Shown here: piece by piece, positions 33,217 through 41,396 of the stretch
Numbering within the stretch: the first letter of the stretch is position 1
Layout: the number at the start of each line of letters is the position of its first letter
Assembly (NCBI GenBank): GCA_016710325.1
Contig: JADJXK010000002.1
Coordinates: 3,906,001 to 3,970,000, forward strand
Direction: 5' to 3'
DNA: 64,000 nt
Origin: Candidatus Leptofilum proximum
GTDB taxonomy: Bacteria > Chloroflexota > Anaerolineae > Promineifilales > Promineifilaceae
Made by a program: the position numbers and the translations under genes
Notes under the pieces: generated by a model
The model's input: the letters and a program-made list of their open reading frames with translations, nothing else
Told to the model about the DNA's origin: nothing
The model's database searches: none

Positions 33217-34023
33217 ATGGCCAAAAAACCGACAGCAAAGACTGGCACGGCTGGCACCAGCAATGAGAAATTCGAAAAACTCAAGCGTTTCAACCTGATC
33301 ATGGGGTTTTTACACCTGGTACAGGGTGTCTTCATGATCGCCGTCAGCAACGACACCACCTACCCCATATTTACCAATTACCTGAACTTCAACACCGAAA
33401 CCTTTGCCCTCAGCCCTAACCCGCAACCGTTCTACGATCTGCGGTTTGGCCCAGCGGTGGCGGCGTTTTTGCTGATTTCGGCCGTTGCCCACTTTTATCT
33501 GGGGACCATTGGCTATAAAAGCTATGTGGAAAACTTAAAGAAAGGGATGAACCCCATCCGCTTCTACGAATATGCCCTCAGCTCTTCGTTGATGATTGTA
33601 CTCATCGGGATGTTGATTGGGCTGTGGGACCTGGGCGCGCTCATCCTGATTTTTGCCCTCAACGCCACCATGAATCTCTTTGGCATTATGATGGAGCTGC
33701 ACAACCAGAAGACCCAAAAGACAAACTGGACGGCGTTCATTTACGGTTGTGTGGCAGGCATTGTGCCCTGGATTGTCATCACGCTCTACTTTGTCGGCGC
33801 AGTAAACTCCGGCGATGCCAAACCGCCGGCGTTTGTCTACGCCATCGTGCCCATTTTGTTTGTTTTCTTTAACATTTTTGCCATTAACATGGTGCTTCAA
33901 TATAAGAAGGTGGGGCGCTGGGCCGATTATCTGTTTGGGGAGCGGGTCTACATCATTCTCAGCCTGTCGGCCAAAAGTGTTCTGTGCTGGCTAATCTGGA
34001 CGGGCACGCTGGCACCCGTGTAA
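33217..34023 (+). CDS. Heliorhodopsin
   Basis: A seven-helix retinal protein of the heliorhodopsin family, which has inverted topology (N-terminus inside) relative to other rhodopsins. The 268 residues have the family motifs: RFYEYALSSSLMI with the probable Schiff-base counterion Glu118, and YIILSLSAKSVLCWLIW with Lys253 as the retinal-binding residue. The N-terminal 25 residues are charged and cytosolic. Heliorhodopsins are slow-cycling sensors or regulators, not known pumps. No retinal or carotenoid gene is adjacent. It has its own promoter and is followed by a hairpin, so it is a single-gene unit. The gene lacks the ACGGCCGT octamer. Confidence 0.92.
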   Translation: MAKKPTAKTGTAGTSNEKFEKLKRFNLIMGFLHLVQGVFMIAVSNDTTYPIFTNYLNFNTETFALSPNPQPFYDLRFGPAVAAFLLISAVAHFYLGTIGYKSYVENLKKGMNPIRFYEYALSSSLMIVLIGMLIGLWDLGALILIFALNATMNLFGIMMELHNQKTQKTNWTAFIYGCVAGIVPWIVITLYFVGAVNSGDAKPPAFVYAIVPILFVFFNIFAINMVLQYKKVGRWADYLFGERVYIILSLSAKSVLCWLIWTGTLAPV

Positions 34024-34041
34024 AGGTTGTGCCGTTTAATG

Positions 34042-34070
34042 CCCCGGAAACTGTTTGCCAGTTTCCGGGG
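34042..34070. terminator. Perfect 12-bp hairpin between convergent genes
   Basis: CCCCGGAAACTG (34042-34053) pairs exactly with CAGTTTCCGGGG (34059-34070) around TTTGC. It lies 18 bases after the heliorhodopsin stop and can serve both convergent genes. Confidence 0.7.
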
Positions 34071-34085
34071 AAATTTAGAGTTGAA

Positions 34086-34349
34086 TTACCCCTGCAAAAT
34101 AAACGTCCACTCCTCCAAATCATCGGCGTCCAGCTTGTGTTCCGTGTAGCGGATTTGGAAATTGAACTTCTCAATCAGGGCCAGCATATCAATAAGCGCC
34201 CGGCGGGAGGCCTTGGCCGGATGGTGTTCCAGCGCCTGAATCGCGGCCCGCATATCCTCTTTGATGGGGCTCTCGCCGATCACTTCAATGGTAAACGTGT
34301 TGCCACCGGTCCCCTTGCGGGCATTGCTGCGTAACATGAGCGTTTGCAT
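34086..34349 (-). CDS. Small protein of unknown function
   Basis: Not recognised. It has 87 residues, soluble and mixed alpha/beta-looking, starting MQTLMLRSNARKGTGGN and ending DDLEEWTFILQG. The ATG at 34349 is preceded by a strong AGGAG site, which together with the convergent hairpin supports it as a real gene. It is convergent with the heliorhodopsin gene and downstream of nothing on its own strand except the AspT-type carrier's 3' end at a 66-base distance. Confidence 0.6.
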   Translation of the reverse strand: MQTLMLRSNARKGTGGNTFTIEVIGESPIKEDMRAAIQALEHHPAKASRRALIDMLALIEKFNFQIRYTEHKLDADDLEEWTFILQG

Positions 34350-34415
34350 TGCATTCTCCTGTGTGGAAAGGTTTTGGGAAATTGTTGGCAGTGTAGCATT
34401 TTTGGGGAGCAAACT

Positions 34416-36050
34416 TCAAGACAAAAAATTTTGCAAAACAATCAGCAGCACCTGCGCCAGGATGACGTTCATGATGATGGCGAAGGGGAACATGAGCGTG
34501 TAGCCAATGCCCGGCAGCGGGTTTTGCGCCTGGTCCTCGGCGTATTCCAGCACGGCCGGTTGTGGCGAGATCATGCCCAACAGCAGGCTGAATGGAATGC
34601 CCAACAGCCTGTAGCCCAGCCAGAGCGCCAGCAGTGTCGTCACCACCACCAGCCCAAAGCCCAGACCAAAGATGAGCCAGCCCGCCCCGCTGGTGAAAGC
34701 GTTCAGAAAGGCGCTGCCGGAGCGTACGCCCACGGCCGCTAACAGTAAAATCAGGCCAAACTGGCGCAGCGTCAGGTTGGCGCTGTAGGGCATCTTCCAT
34801 AGGATCGGCCCGGTGCGGCGCAGCGCCCCCAGCACCAGGGCCACCAGCAGCGGTCCACCGGCCAGCCCCAGCTGAAAGGTAATGCCGCCCGGCAAGGTAA
34901 TCGGAATGAGGCCTATGAGCCAGCCGACGGCAATGCCCAATCCCACCGTCATCAGATTCACGTGGCTGAGCTGGGCGTATGAATCGCCAAAAAGCGCGAC
35001 CAATTCGGGGATTTCTTCGCGGGGGGCCAGGACGCGGATGCGGTCGCCCCACTCCAGGACGGTGTCGCCGCGGGCCAGCAGCTCCACATCGCCGCGCCGC
35101 ACATGGGAGACGATGGCCCCATGCGCCTCGCGCAGGTTCAGTGCCGACAGCGGCTTGCCCGCGATGTCGGGATTGGAGACAAAGAGGCGACGGCTGGTGT
35201 AGACGGCGTGGTCATGCAGCAAATCTTCAGCGGCACGTTGGCCAACGGCCGTTTCCACTTCATCCATCGCCTCCGGTGTGCCCGCAATCACAATTTTGTC
35301 GCCGGGCTGGAACTGCGTGTCGTTGCTGATGAGGCTGATGGCGCTGCCCCGGTACAAACGGCCGAACAACACATCCCACGCATGCTCACGGCGCAGCTGG
35401 CGCAGCGGCCGCTGCATCACATCTTGGTTCGTTATGTCAATCGTCCGGTACTGTAAATCGCGGGCGATGGGGTATTGGTGGCGCAAACGGTGCGCTTCGG
35501 CGGCAAAATCAACCGGCCAGAGGCGCAGCACCACGGCCAGGACCAGCATTCGCCCCAGCACCCCCAGCGGATACACCACGGAAAAGCCAACGACAGCGTC
35601 GGAAGCGGCCGTTGTGGCGTCATTGTTCGGCCCAATCAAATCCAGCACGCTGGCCAGGGCGGGCGTGTTGTTGGACATGCCGGTGAAGATGCCCGCCGTC
35701 GTCGCCGGGCTTAAATCCAGCGCCAGGTGGAGGCCCAAAAGCAGCAGGGCAGGCAGCGTCATGATGCCCACGATGAACAGCACCTCGCGCAGCCCTTCGC
35801 GGCGAAACTTGCTGAAGAAGCCGGGTCCGTTGGCCAGGCCAATCGTGTAGACAAACAGCACCAGCCCCAGATCGAGGACAATTTGCGGTATTTGCAGCCC
35901 TGGGTCCAGCGCCCCAAACGCCAGACCAACGAATAAAACGGCCGCAACCCCCATGCTGTTGCCCCCAATCCGAATCTGGCCCAGTAAATAGCCAATCGCC
36001 ACCACAATAAACAGCAAAAGCAGCGGATTGGCTTGCAGTAACTCAATCAT
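34416..36050 (-). CDS. AspT/YidE-type transporter with two TrkA-C domains
   Basis: A membrane carrier of about 544 residues with the duplicated layout of the aspartate:alanine exchanger family: five or so hydrophobic segments, two central cytosolic RCK/TrkA-C domains (about 200-370), then five or so more segments. Motifs include FTGMSNNTPALASVLD and LLGMISPQPAVLEYA, the paired re-entrant loops. The ATG at 36050 follows GGAG; a GTG six bases earlier is less likely. Relatives exchange amino or dicarboxylic acids; the substrate is not known here. Confidence 0.85.
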   Translation of the reverse strand: MIELLQANPLLLLFIVVAIGYLLGQIRIGGNSMGVAAVLFVGLAFGALDPGLQIPQIVLDLGLVLFVYTIGLANGPGFFSKFRREGLREVLFIVGIMTLPALLLLGLHLALDLSPATTAGIFTGMSNNTPALASVLDLIGPNNDATTAASDAVVGFSVVYPLGVLGRMLVLAVVLRLWPVDFAAEAHRLRHQYPIARDLQYRTIDITNQDVMQRPLRQLRREHAWDVLFGRLYRGSAISLISNDTQFQPGDKIVIAGTPEAMDEVETAVGQRAAEDLLHDHAVYTSRRLFVSNPDIAGKPLSALNLREAHGAIVSHVRRGDVELLARGDTVLEWGDRIRVLAPREEIPELVALFGDSYAQLSHVNLMTVGLGIAVGWLIGLIPITLPGGITFQLGLAGGPLLVALVLGALRRTGPILWKMPYSANLTLRQFGLILLLAAVGVRSGSAFLNAFTSGAGWLIFGLGFGLVVVTTLLALWLGYRLLGIPFSLLLGMISPQPAVLEYAEDQAQNPLPGIGYTLMFPFAIIMNVILAQVLLIVLQNFLS

Positions 36051-36155
36051 AAACACTCCAACACGGAAGCATAGCAGGTTTTCAGTTTGAGGGCATTCTC
36101 TGAAAATTTTGTCTAACCAGCTGCCGATTGGCTGAGTTACCTATTGCTTTTTGTG

Positions 36156-36166
36156 CGTCACTGACG
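36156..36166 (+). promoter_or_regulatory. Candidate operator of the toxin-antitoxin pair
   Basis: CGTCA-C-TGACG is a short inverted repeat 13 bases before the toxin start, a likely binding site for the HTH antitoxin. Confidence 0.4.
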
Positions 36167-36178
36167 TATAGTTTTGCC

Positions 36179-36496
36179 ATGCTTTTCATCGAAACGCCTA
36201 TCTTCACCAAGCAGATTAAGGCGTTGCTGCCAGATTCTGAATATAGAAAGCTGCAAGAAGCTTTGTTGATGCGACCGGAAGCAGGTGATTTGATTCCGGG
36301 AAGTGGTGGCTTGCGCAAAATTCAATGGAATGCACCAGGCACAGGTAAACGAGGCGGCCTACGCGTGATTTATTATTGGGATGTGCCCGACGAAACGTTT
36401 TTCATGCTGGTCGTTTACAAAAAGGCGAAAAAAGAAGACCTGACACAGGACCACATAAAGACTTTGCGAAAGCTTGTAGAGGAATGGCTGAAATGA
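36179..36496 (+). CDS. RelE/HigB-like toxin
   Basis: A 105-residue protein of the ParE/RelE fold: it begins MLFIETPIFTKQIKALL, has GSGGLRKIQWNAPGTGKRGGLRVIYYW (the basic central strand typical of mRNA interferases of the RelE/HigB type) and ends with DHIKTLRKLVEEWLK. Such toxins cut mRNA at the ribosome. Its stop overlaps the antitoxin start (ATGA), toxin first, as in higBA and the NadS-type modules. Confidence 0.88.
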   Translation: MLFIETPIFTKQIKALLPDSEYRKLQEALLMRPEAGDLIPGSGGLRKIQWNAPGTGKRGGLRVIYYWDVPDETFFMLVVYKKAKKEDLTQDHIKTLRKLVEEWLK

Positions 36497-36783
36497 ACGA
36501 CGAACTGTTTGATGAACTGGTAGAGAGTATTAAGCAAGCAGGTGAAATCAAAAAAGGAGAAAAGGAACCGGGGCGTGTCTTTGAATTTTCACCAATGGAC
36601 ATCAAGGAAATTCGGCAGCGCCTGGAGAAATCGCAAAGTGAATTTGCTTTGATGATTGGGGTAAGTGTGGGGACCCTGCAAAATTGGGAGCAAGGGCGTC
36701 GTGTGCCAGTTGGTCCGGCCAGAGCCTTGCTTAAAGTTGCCTCTGAAAACCCCGAAGCGGTCCGCGAAGCCCTCGAAGCTTAA
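36493..36783 (+). CDS. NadS-type HTH antitoxin
   Basis: A 96-residue XRE-type helix-turn-helix protein. The segment SEFALMIGVSVGTLQNWEQG is the recognition domain; the N-terminus (MNDELFDELVESIKQAGEI) would contact the toxin. It binds the toxin and represses the pair. A REP-like element follows the stop codon. Confidence 0.9.
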   Translation: MNDELFDELVESIKQAGEIKKGEKEPGRVFEFSPMDIKEIRQRLEKSQSEFALMIGVSVGTLQNWEQGRRVPVGPARALLKVASENPEAVREALEA

Positions 36784-36792
36784 TCTTCTCTT

Positions 36793-36860
36793 TCATTCTC
36801 GGGAAAGCGAGAATGCCCTGGTGTCAAGGATTGTCGATGCCCGCCTGCGCGGGCATGACA
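36793..36860. repeat. REP/BIME-like paired hairpins
   Basis: Two hairpins in a row: CATTCTCG/CGAGAATG (36793-36814) and TGCCCGC/GCGGGCA (36838-36855), ending in a CATGACA. The layout resembles the widespread proteobacterial REP pair and differs from the local repeat families. Confidence 0.6.
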
Positions 36861-36883
36861 AGTGTGTGCTGCTTTAGACGCGG

Positions 36884-38842
36884 TTACGTTTCGTTACTGT
36901 TACTGTCGCTGTCCGTTGCTGTAGGCGACTCGACTTGGCTGTTATCTTGGGCAACTTCTGCTGCCGGGGGGCGGAGCTGGAAGCGCAGCAGGACTCGGCC
37001 GATTCGGATTTCGTCGCCGTCTTGCAGCTGGCGCGGGCTGAGGCCCAGCCGGTCGTGGTTTAAGAAGGTGCCGTTGGCGCTGCCTTCGTCGTAGAGGTAA
37101 AAACGGCCGTTCCTTCTTCGAATCCGCGCATGTAACCGGGCAACCGAACTGTCGCCAAACACGATCTGCGCTACCTCGTGGTCCCGGCCAATGGCCAGGT
37201 TGTCTTCCTCCAGCACGATGTCCGTCTGGTTGCCCGGCGCATCTTCCACCAGGTGCAGCGAAGCGACCAGCGTCTCATCGACCTCTTCCTGCGCCTCGTC
37301 AGGATTGGTGAGGCGTTCGCGGCGCGGACGCGGTGTCATCTTCGGGGGTCGCCGCCGCCACCAGCGGATGAGCATGAGCACCAATCCCAGCAGCCCCAAG
37401 CCGACCAAAATCAGCAGCCAGTCGTCCCGGCTCACGGTGCTGGCCGCTTCCGTGACGCGCTCAATGGGTCTGGGTGTGGCCGTGGGAGCGGGGGTTGGGG
37501 TGGGCGGATCGGGGCGAACGGCCGTCAGCGTCACCACCACCGTTTCGGTTTCGGCCGTGTAGCCCAGCACGTCGGTCAGCTCGGCGCGCAGGCGGTAAGC
37601 GCCAGTGTCCACCGACTGCACGTTCCAGCTCAGGTTGATGATGCTCGACTCATCCGGCTGGGGCGTGTTAAGCTGGGGCTGGAGCTGCCCATCAACGAAG
37701 AGGGAAACGGCCGTAATCTCCCGCGGCAAACTATCCGGCCAGGTAAGCTGTACGGGAATGGATAGGGTGGCCGGTTCCAGCTCGATGAGCGGTGTGTCGG
37801 GGGCAGCGCCCTGCCGCTGGACGGCCGTGGTTGGCAAGGCAAAATCAATCTGCGGCGGCACAATCTCCAGCACAAGTTCCGTCCGCGCCGTTAGCGTGCC
37901 GATATTGACCGTGATGGGATAGCGGCCGCTCTGCCGCAGCAGCGATTGGTAGCGAATACGCGCCTGGTTACCCTGGCGCTGCCAGATCAAAAAGAGCGAG
38001 TCGGCTTCTTCCGGGCGGGGCACGTGGGCATAAAAGGCGCGGGTCGGTTGGTATAAAGCCGCGGCCGCGTTCACTTCATCAAAGCTGGCTTCTGCGCCCA
38101 GGATGGCGGTAAACAGCGGCAGTTCAATTGCCTGCGCTTCGGCCACCAGCGTTTCAAAATCGAGGAACTGGTTCAAGCGGCGCGCCTCGCTGAGGAGGAG
38201 GATGGCCTGGTAACGGCCGTCTACCTTAATTTCAGCGGCGTGGTTAATGGCCTGCTGCATCATGGCGTTGATAGGTGCATCTTCGGGCAGTTCTGCCGAG
38301 TAACTTTGGATGGCGCCTACCAGCGCATCCGGCGAGCCGGTATCCTGTACCAAAAACTGCCCCGCGTCGTTTCCACCGTCCGGCGCCAGCAGAGAGATGC
38401 GGTCCAGTCCAGATGGATTCATAAAGCGCGTGGCGTAGCGTTCCAAGGTTTCCTGCACCGTTGCCAGGCGCGTCACGCTGCGCCCCTCGTCGATGATGTT
38501 GAGCGACTGGTCGGCGTCCAGCACAAAAATGATGTCTACTCCCACGGGCACAAACTGCACCTGCGCTTCGGGAATCGGCACCCCATTCTCGCGCAGGGTC
38601 AGCCGCAGCAGGTCAGATTCCGCCAGCGACGCCCCCCGGCTGTCGGCGCTGAGCACGTTTAATGTTACTTCGGGGAAGTTAGACAGGTCGGGCTGGCTCA
38701 ACCGCAGCAGCACATCCCCCTGTGCCTGGGCAGGAAGAAATCCACAGATTACACAGATTGCGCAGATTAAGAGCGCTAAAAATTTGTGTAATCCGCGCCA
38801 TCCGCGGCTATTTTTTGCAGCAGTTTGGACCATTTTCTCCAT
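36884..38842 (-). CDS. Membrane-anchored vWA-like/FHA protein with repeat-encoded signal peptide
   Basis: A protein of about 652 residues: an N-terminal signal peptide, a vWA-like extracytoplasmic domain (DIIFVLDADQSLN as the MIDAS-like site), beta-sandwich domains, a Pro/Thr linker (PPTPTPAPTATPRP), one membrane segment (WLLILVGLGLLGLVLMLI) and a cytosolic FHA domain (NLAIGRDHEV; SSVARLHARIRRR; DEGSANGTFLNH). The FHA domain binds phosphothreonine, so this may link outside sensing to kinase signalling. The hydrophobic core of the signal peptide (LLICAICVICGFL) is encoded by a CACAGATT-type repeat at 38737-38815. Divergent from a paralogue. Confidence 0.82.
   Translation of the reverse strand: MEKMVQTAAKNSRGWRGLHKFLALLICAICVICGFLPAQAQGDVLLRLSQPDLSNFPEVTLNVLSADSRGASLAESDLLRLTLRENGVPIPEAQVQFVPVGVDIIFVLDADQSLNIIDEGRSVTRLATVQETLERYATRFMNPSGLDRISLLAPDGGNDAGQFLVQDTGSPDALVGAIQSYSAELPEDAPINAMMQQAINHAAEIKVDGRYQAILLLSEARRLNQFLDFETLVAEAQAIELPLFTAILGAEASFDEVNAAAALYQPTRAFYAHVPRPEEADSLFLIWQRQGNQARIRYQSLLRQSGRYPITVNIGTLTARTELVLEIVPPQIDFALPTTAVQRQGAAPDTPLIELEPATLSIPVQLTWPDSLPREITAVSLFVDGQLQPQLNTPQPDESSIINLSWNVQSVDTGAYRLRAELTDVLGYTAETETVVVTLTAVRPDPPTPTPAPTATPRPIERVTEAASTVSRDDWLLILVGLGLLGLVLMLIRWWRRRPPKMTPRPRRERLTNPDEAQEEVDETLVASLHLVEDAPGNQTDIVLEEDNLAIGRDHEVAQIVFGDSSVARLHARIRRRNGRFYLYDEGSANGTFLNHDRLGLSPRQLQDGDEIRIGRVLLRFQLRPPAAEVAQDNSQVESPTATDSDSNSNET
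38737..38815. repeat. CACAGATT repeat forming a signal-peptide core
   Basis: TCCACAGATTACACAGATTG words pair with AATTTGTGTAATCCGCG words. Read on the minus strand in the vWA-FHA frame, the first arm gives I-C-A-I-C-V-I-C-G-F, the membrane-spanning part of the signal peptide. Confidence 0.78.
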
Positions 38843-38884
38843 TTTCCGCAGGCTTCCCGCCGGGCGTGCGTAGGCTGTTTTATG

Positions 38885-38913
38885 TTTACTTTCTGCGCCC
38901 GGTTTGTTATTAT
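38885..38913 (+). promoter_or_regulatory. Candidate promoter of the second vWA-FHA gene
   Basis: TTTACT and TATTAT with a 17-base spacer, 30 bases before the start codon. Confidence 0.45.
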
Positions 38914-38943
38914 AGCACGGTAAATCCAGGGAGAGAGGCTCAC

Positions 38944-40731
38944 ATGATGCGAACAATTAAAAGCGGTTTGGTGCGATACTTTTCGTTGCTCACGATGGTG
39001 CTGTTGACGGCAACGGCCGTCCTGGCCCAGGACGAAACTCCCGGTGTCGCCCAACTCTTCATCACCGATAGCGACGTGAGCAGCCTGCCCAGCGTGGAAC
39101 TGCACGTATACGGCCGTGATGCCCAGGGCAACCCACTTAACCTCTCCCAGGAAACCCTCACTATCCAACAAAATGGCAGTCCCGTCGGCCCCATCGAGTA
39201 CCAGGGCACCCACACCGCGGGCACCTTCACCGTTTTTCTCATCGATATTCCGCCTGGCGTGGTGGATGAACTCCCTCTGCTGCAGCAGGCGATAGAAAGT
39301 TTTGCCGCCACGGGCAACATGCTGGAACAGTTAGATTCGGTGGCCGTCTACCAGGTGGGCGCCACCGAGGCCCAGCAGCTGTTGGAGCCGACCGGCTTTT
39401 ACAACAGCGTGCGTAACCTCTTCGCCACGCCGCTGACGCCCGAAATCGGAGCAACGGCGCTCATCGACAGCACTACCAGCCTGCTGGAACAATTGGACGC
39501 CCTCAAGCCCAGCTCCGACATGGCCACCTCGCTGGTACTGGTCAGTGACGGTACGGATGTTGTCAGCACCCGCTTTGAAGAAGACGATTTGGTGAATCGC
39601 GCCCTGGCGCTGGGCATCCCGGTGCACACCATCTGGCTGGACAATGAAAACATCTCTACGCCCGCGGTGGGCCAGGATTTTCTGGCCGGTGTGGCGGCGC
39701 AGACGGGCGGCATTGCCGTGCAGCTAGACAACACGGCCGATTTGCCCCTCATCTGGAACCGCATCACCAGCTTTCGTGACCAGGCGCGCATTCGTTACAC
39801 GGTCACCGCGCTGGAGGCTGGTACTTTCCCCGTCACCGTGAGCCTGGCCAACAGCCCATCCGTCTCCGCCGAAACCACGGTGGAGATTCCCAACAATCTG
39901 CCCAGTGTGGTCATTAACCTGCCGACCGAGAGCCGCATCCTGTCTTTGCCTGACCTGGATGAGGCGGTGCGATTGCAGTTTAGTACGGCCGTTACCTGGC
40001 TGGACGGCGTCGAGCGGGAGATCACGGCCGCCCAACTGCGTGTCAACGGCGTTTCCTACGATGTGCCGGTTGAGGAGATGAGCAATTTCCAGGCAGACAT
40101 CACCAGCTTTACCTACGGCAACAACAGCGTAGAAATGGTGGTGATGGACGAACAGGGAATTCAAGCTACCAGTCCCATTGTGGTGCTCACGGTGAACGAA
40201 GGTCCGCGCCAGATTCCCGATGAGCTGGACGCGGGCAGCGGGCTGTTGGGCCTGGTGCTGCGCTTCTTGCTGGTGGTATTTGCCCTGATTGTGGTGCTGG
40301 CGGTGCTGCTTTGGCTCTGGCGGAGCGGCCGTATCACCCACCTGGGCAGCCTGGTACCGCGTGGCCCTTCCCGCCGCCGCCAGCCTTACGGCGAGCAGCC
40401 GGAAGTAACCTATGCGCCCACGCACACGGTCGCTTACCTGGAGGTGCTGGGTGCGGTGACCCAGCTGTCATCCCCCATTCCCTTGAGCATGGCCGTGGTA
40501 CGAATCGGCCGTTCGCCCAACCAGGCTAACCTTGCCTTTGAAAACGACGTCACCGTATCGCGGCTGCACGCCAGCCTGATGCTGGAAGGCAATAACTATC
40601 GTATCTTCGACGAGCAAAGCACCAGCGGCACCTGGGTCAACGAGCGTCAGGTGCCGGAGTATGGCATTCAACTGAATGATGGCGACGAGATTCATCTGGG
40701 GGCGGTGCATTTGCGTTTTCGGCAAGGGTAG
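38944..40731 (+). CDS. Membrane-anchored vWA-like/FHA protein (paralogue)
   Basis: A 595-residue protein with a signal peptide ending in VLA-QDETPG, a vWA-like domain lacking a clean DxSxS site (FLIDIPPGVVDE), two beta-sandwich-like regions, a membrane segment (LRFLLVVFALIVVLAVLLWLW) and a C-terminal FHA domain (VVRIGRSPNQ; VSRLHASLMLEG; STSGTWVNE). It shares the layout of its divergent neighbour. The start at 38944 (ATGATG) follows GGGAGAGAGGC. Both probably report surface state to a cytosolic partner. A NUDIX gene follows. Confidence 0.85.
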   Translation: MMRTIKSGLVRYFSLLTMVLLTATAVLAQDETPGVAQLFITDSDVSSLPSVELHVYGRDAQGNPLNLSQETLTIQQNGSPVGPIEYQGTHTAGTFTVFLIDIPPGVVDELPLLQQAIESFAATGNMLEQLDSVAVYQVGATEAQQLLEPTGFYNSVRNLFATPLTPEIGATALIDSTTSLLEQLDALKPSSDMATSLVLVSDGTDVVSTRFEEDDLVNRALALGIPVHTIWLDNENISTPAVGQDFLAGVAAQTGGIAVQLDNTADLPLIWNRITSFRDQARIRYTVTALEAGTFPVTVSLANSPSVSAETTVEIPNNLPSVVINLPTESRILSLPDLDEAVRLQFSTAVTWLDGVEREITAAQLRVNGVSYDVPVEEMSNFQADITSFTYGNNSVEMVVMDEQGIQATSPIVVLTVNEGPRQIPDELDAGSGLLGLVLRFLLVVFALIVVLAVLLWLWRSGRITHLGSLVPRGPSRRRQPYGEQPEVTYAPTHTVAYLEVLGAVTQLSSPIPLSMAVVRIGRSPNQANLAFENDVTVSRLHASLMLEGNNYRIFDEQSTSGTWVNERQVPEYGIQLNDGDEIHLGAVHLRFRQG

Positions 40732-40776
40732 GGGAGACAGGGTGACAAGGTGAAGGGGTGACAGGGTGACGGAGTG
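40731..40776. repeat. GGTGACAAGGTGAAGGGGTGA low-complexity repeat
   Basis: Single-arm words of the 591-668 family, running into the start of the NUDIX gene. The GTG start of that gene lies inside the repeat. Confidence 0.6.
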
Positions 40777-41388
40777 AGGTGGTTGGAGTGGGTGCAGCGG
40801 CTGCAGGCGATTGCCCAGAATGGGCTGACCTATGCCAAAGATCCATTTGATGTGGAGCGCTACCAGGCCATTCGTCAGATTGCCGCAGAGATGGGGGCCA
40901 CCTACGGCCAGGTAGAGGTAGAAACAGTTGCCACTCTGTTTGCCGAAAATATTGGCTATGCCACGCCGAAGCTGGATGTGCGGGGAGCGGTTTTCCAGGA
41001 TGACAAAATTTTGATGGTACGCGGGCGGCAGGATCAGCTGTGGACGCTGCCCGGCGGCTGGATTGATGTGGGGGAAGCGCCGGGTACGGCCGTTACCAAA
41101 GAAATCCGCGAAGAGTCAGGTTATCTCACCCAACCGGTCAAGCTGGTTGCCTGTTATGATCGTAACTTGTGGGGGGAACGGCCGTATCTCCAGCACATCT
41201 ACAAGTTATTCTTTCACTGCGAATTGGTCGGCGGCGAGCCCCAAACCAGCCTGGAAACGGACAAAGTTGCCTTTTTCCCACCAGATGAGCTGCCGCCGAA
41301 CCTTTCCACTGCTCGCGTCACACACGCCCAAATTCAAACCTTATTTCAGCATTACCATAACCCTGATCTGCCCACCGAATTTGACTGA
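40774..41388 (+). CDS. NUDIX hydrolase with N-terminal Nudix-N domain
   Basis: A 204-residue protein: a 65-residue helical N-terminal domain (WVQRLQAIAQNGLTYAKDPF) found in ADP-ribose-type NUDIX enzymes, then the Nudix box (GWIDVGEAPGTAVTKEIREE), complete with the GX5EX7REUXEEXGU pattern. It hydrolyses a nucleoside diphosphate linked to another group, probably ADP-ribose or a nucleotide sugar. The start is a GTG at the end of a repeat, so the true start is somewhat uncertain. Confidence 0.88.
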   Translation: MRWLEWVQRLQAIAQNGLTYAKDPFDVERYQAIRQIAAEMGATYGQVEVETVATLFAENIGYATPKLDVRGAVFQDDKILMVRGRQDQLWTLPGGWIDVGEAPGTAVTKEIREESGYLTQPVKLVACYDRNLWGERPYLQHIYKLFFHCELVGGEPQTSLETDKVAFFPPDELPPNLSTARVTHAQIQTLFQHYHNPDLPTEFD

Positions 41389-41396
41389 GCAGCTTT

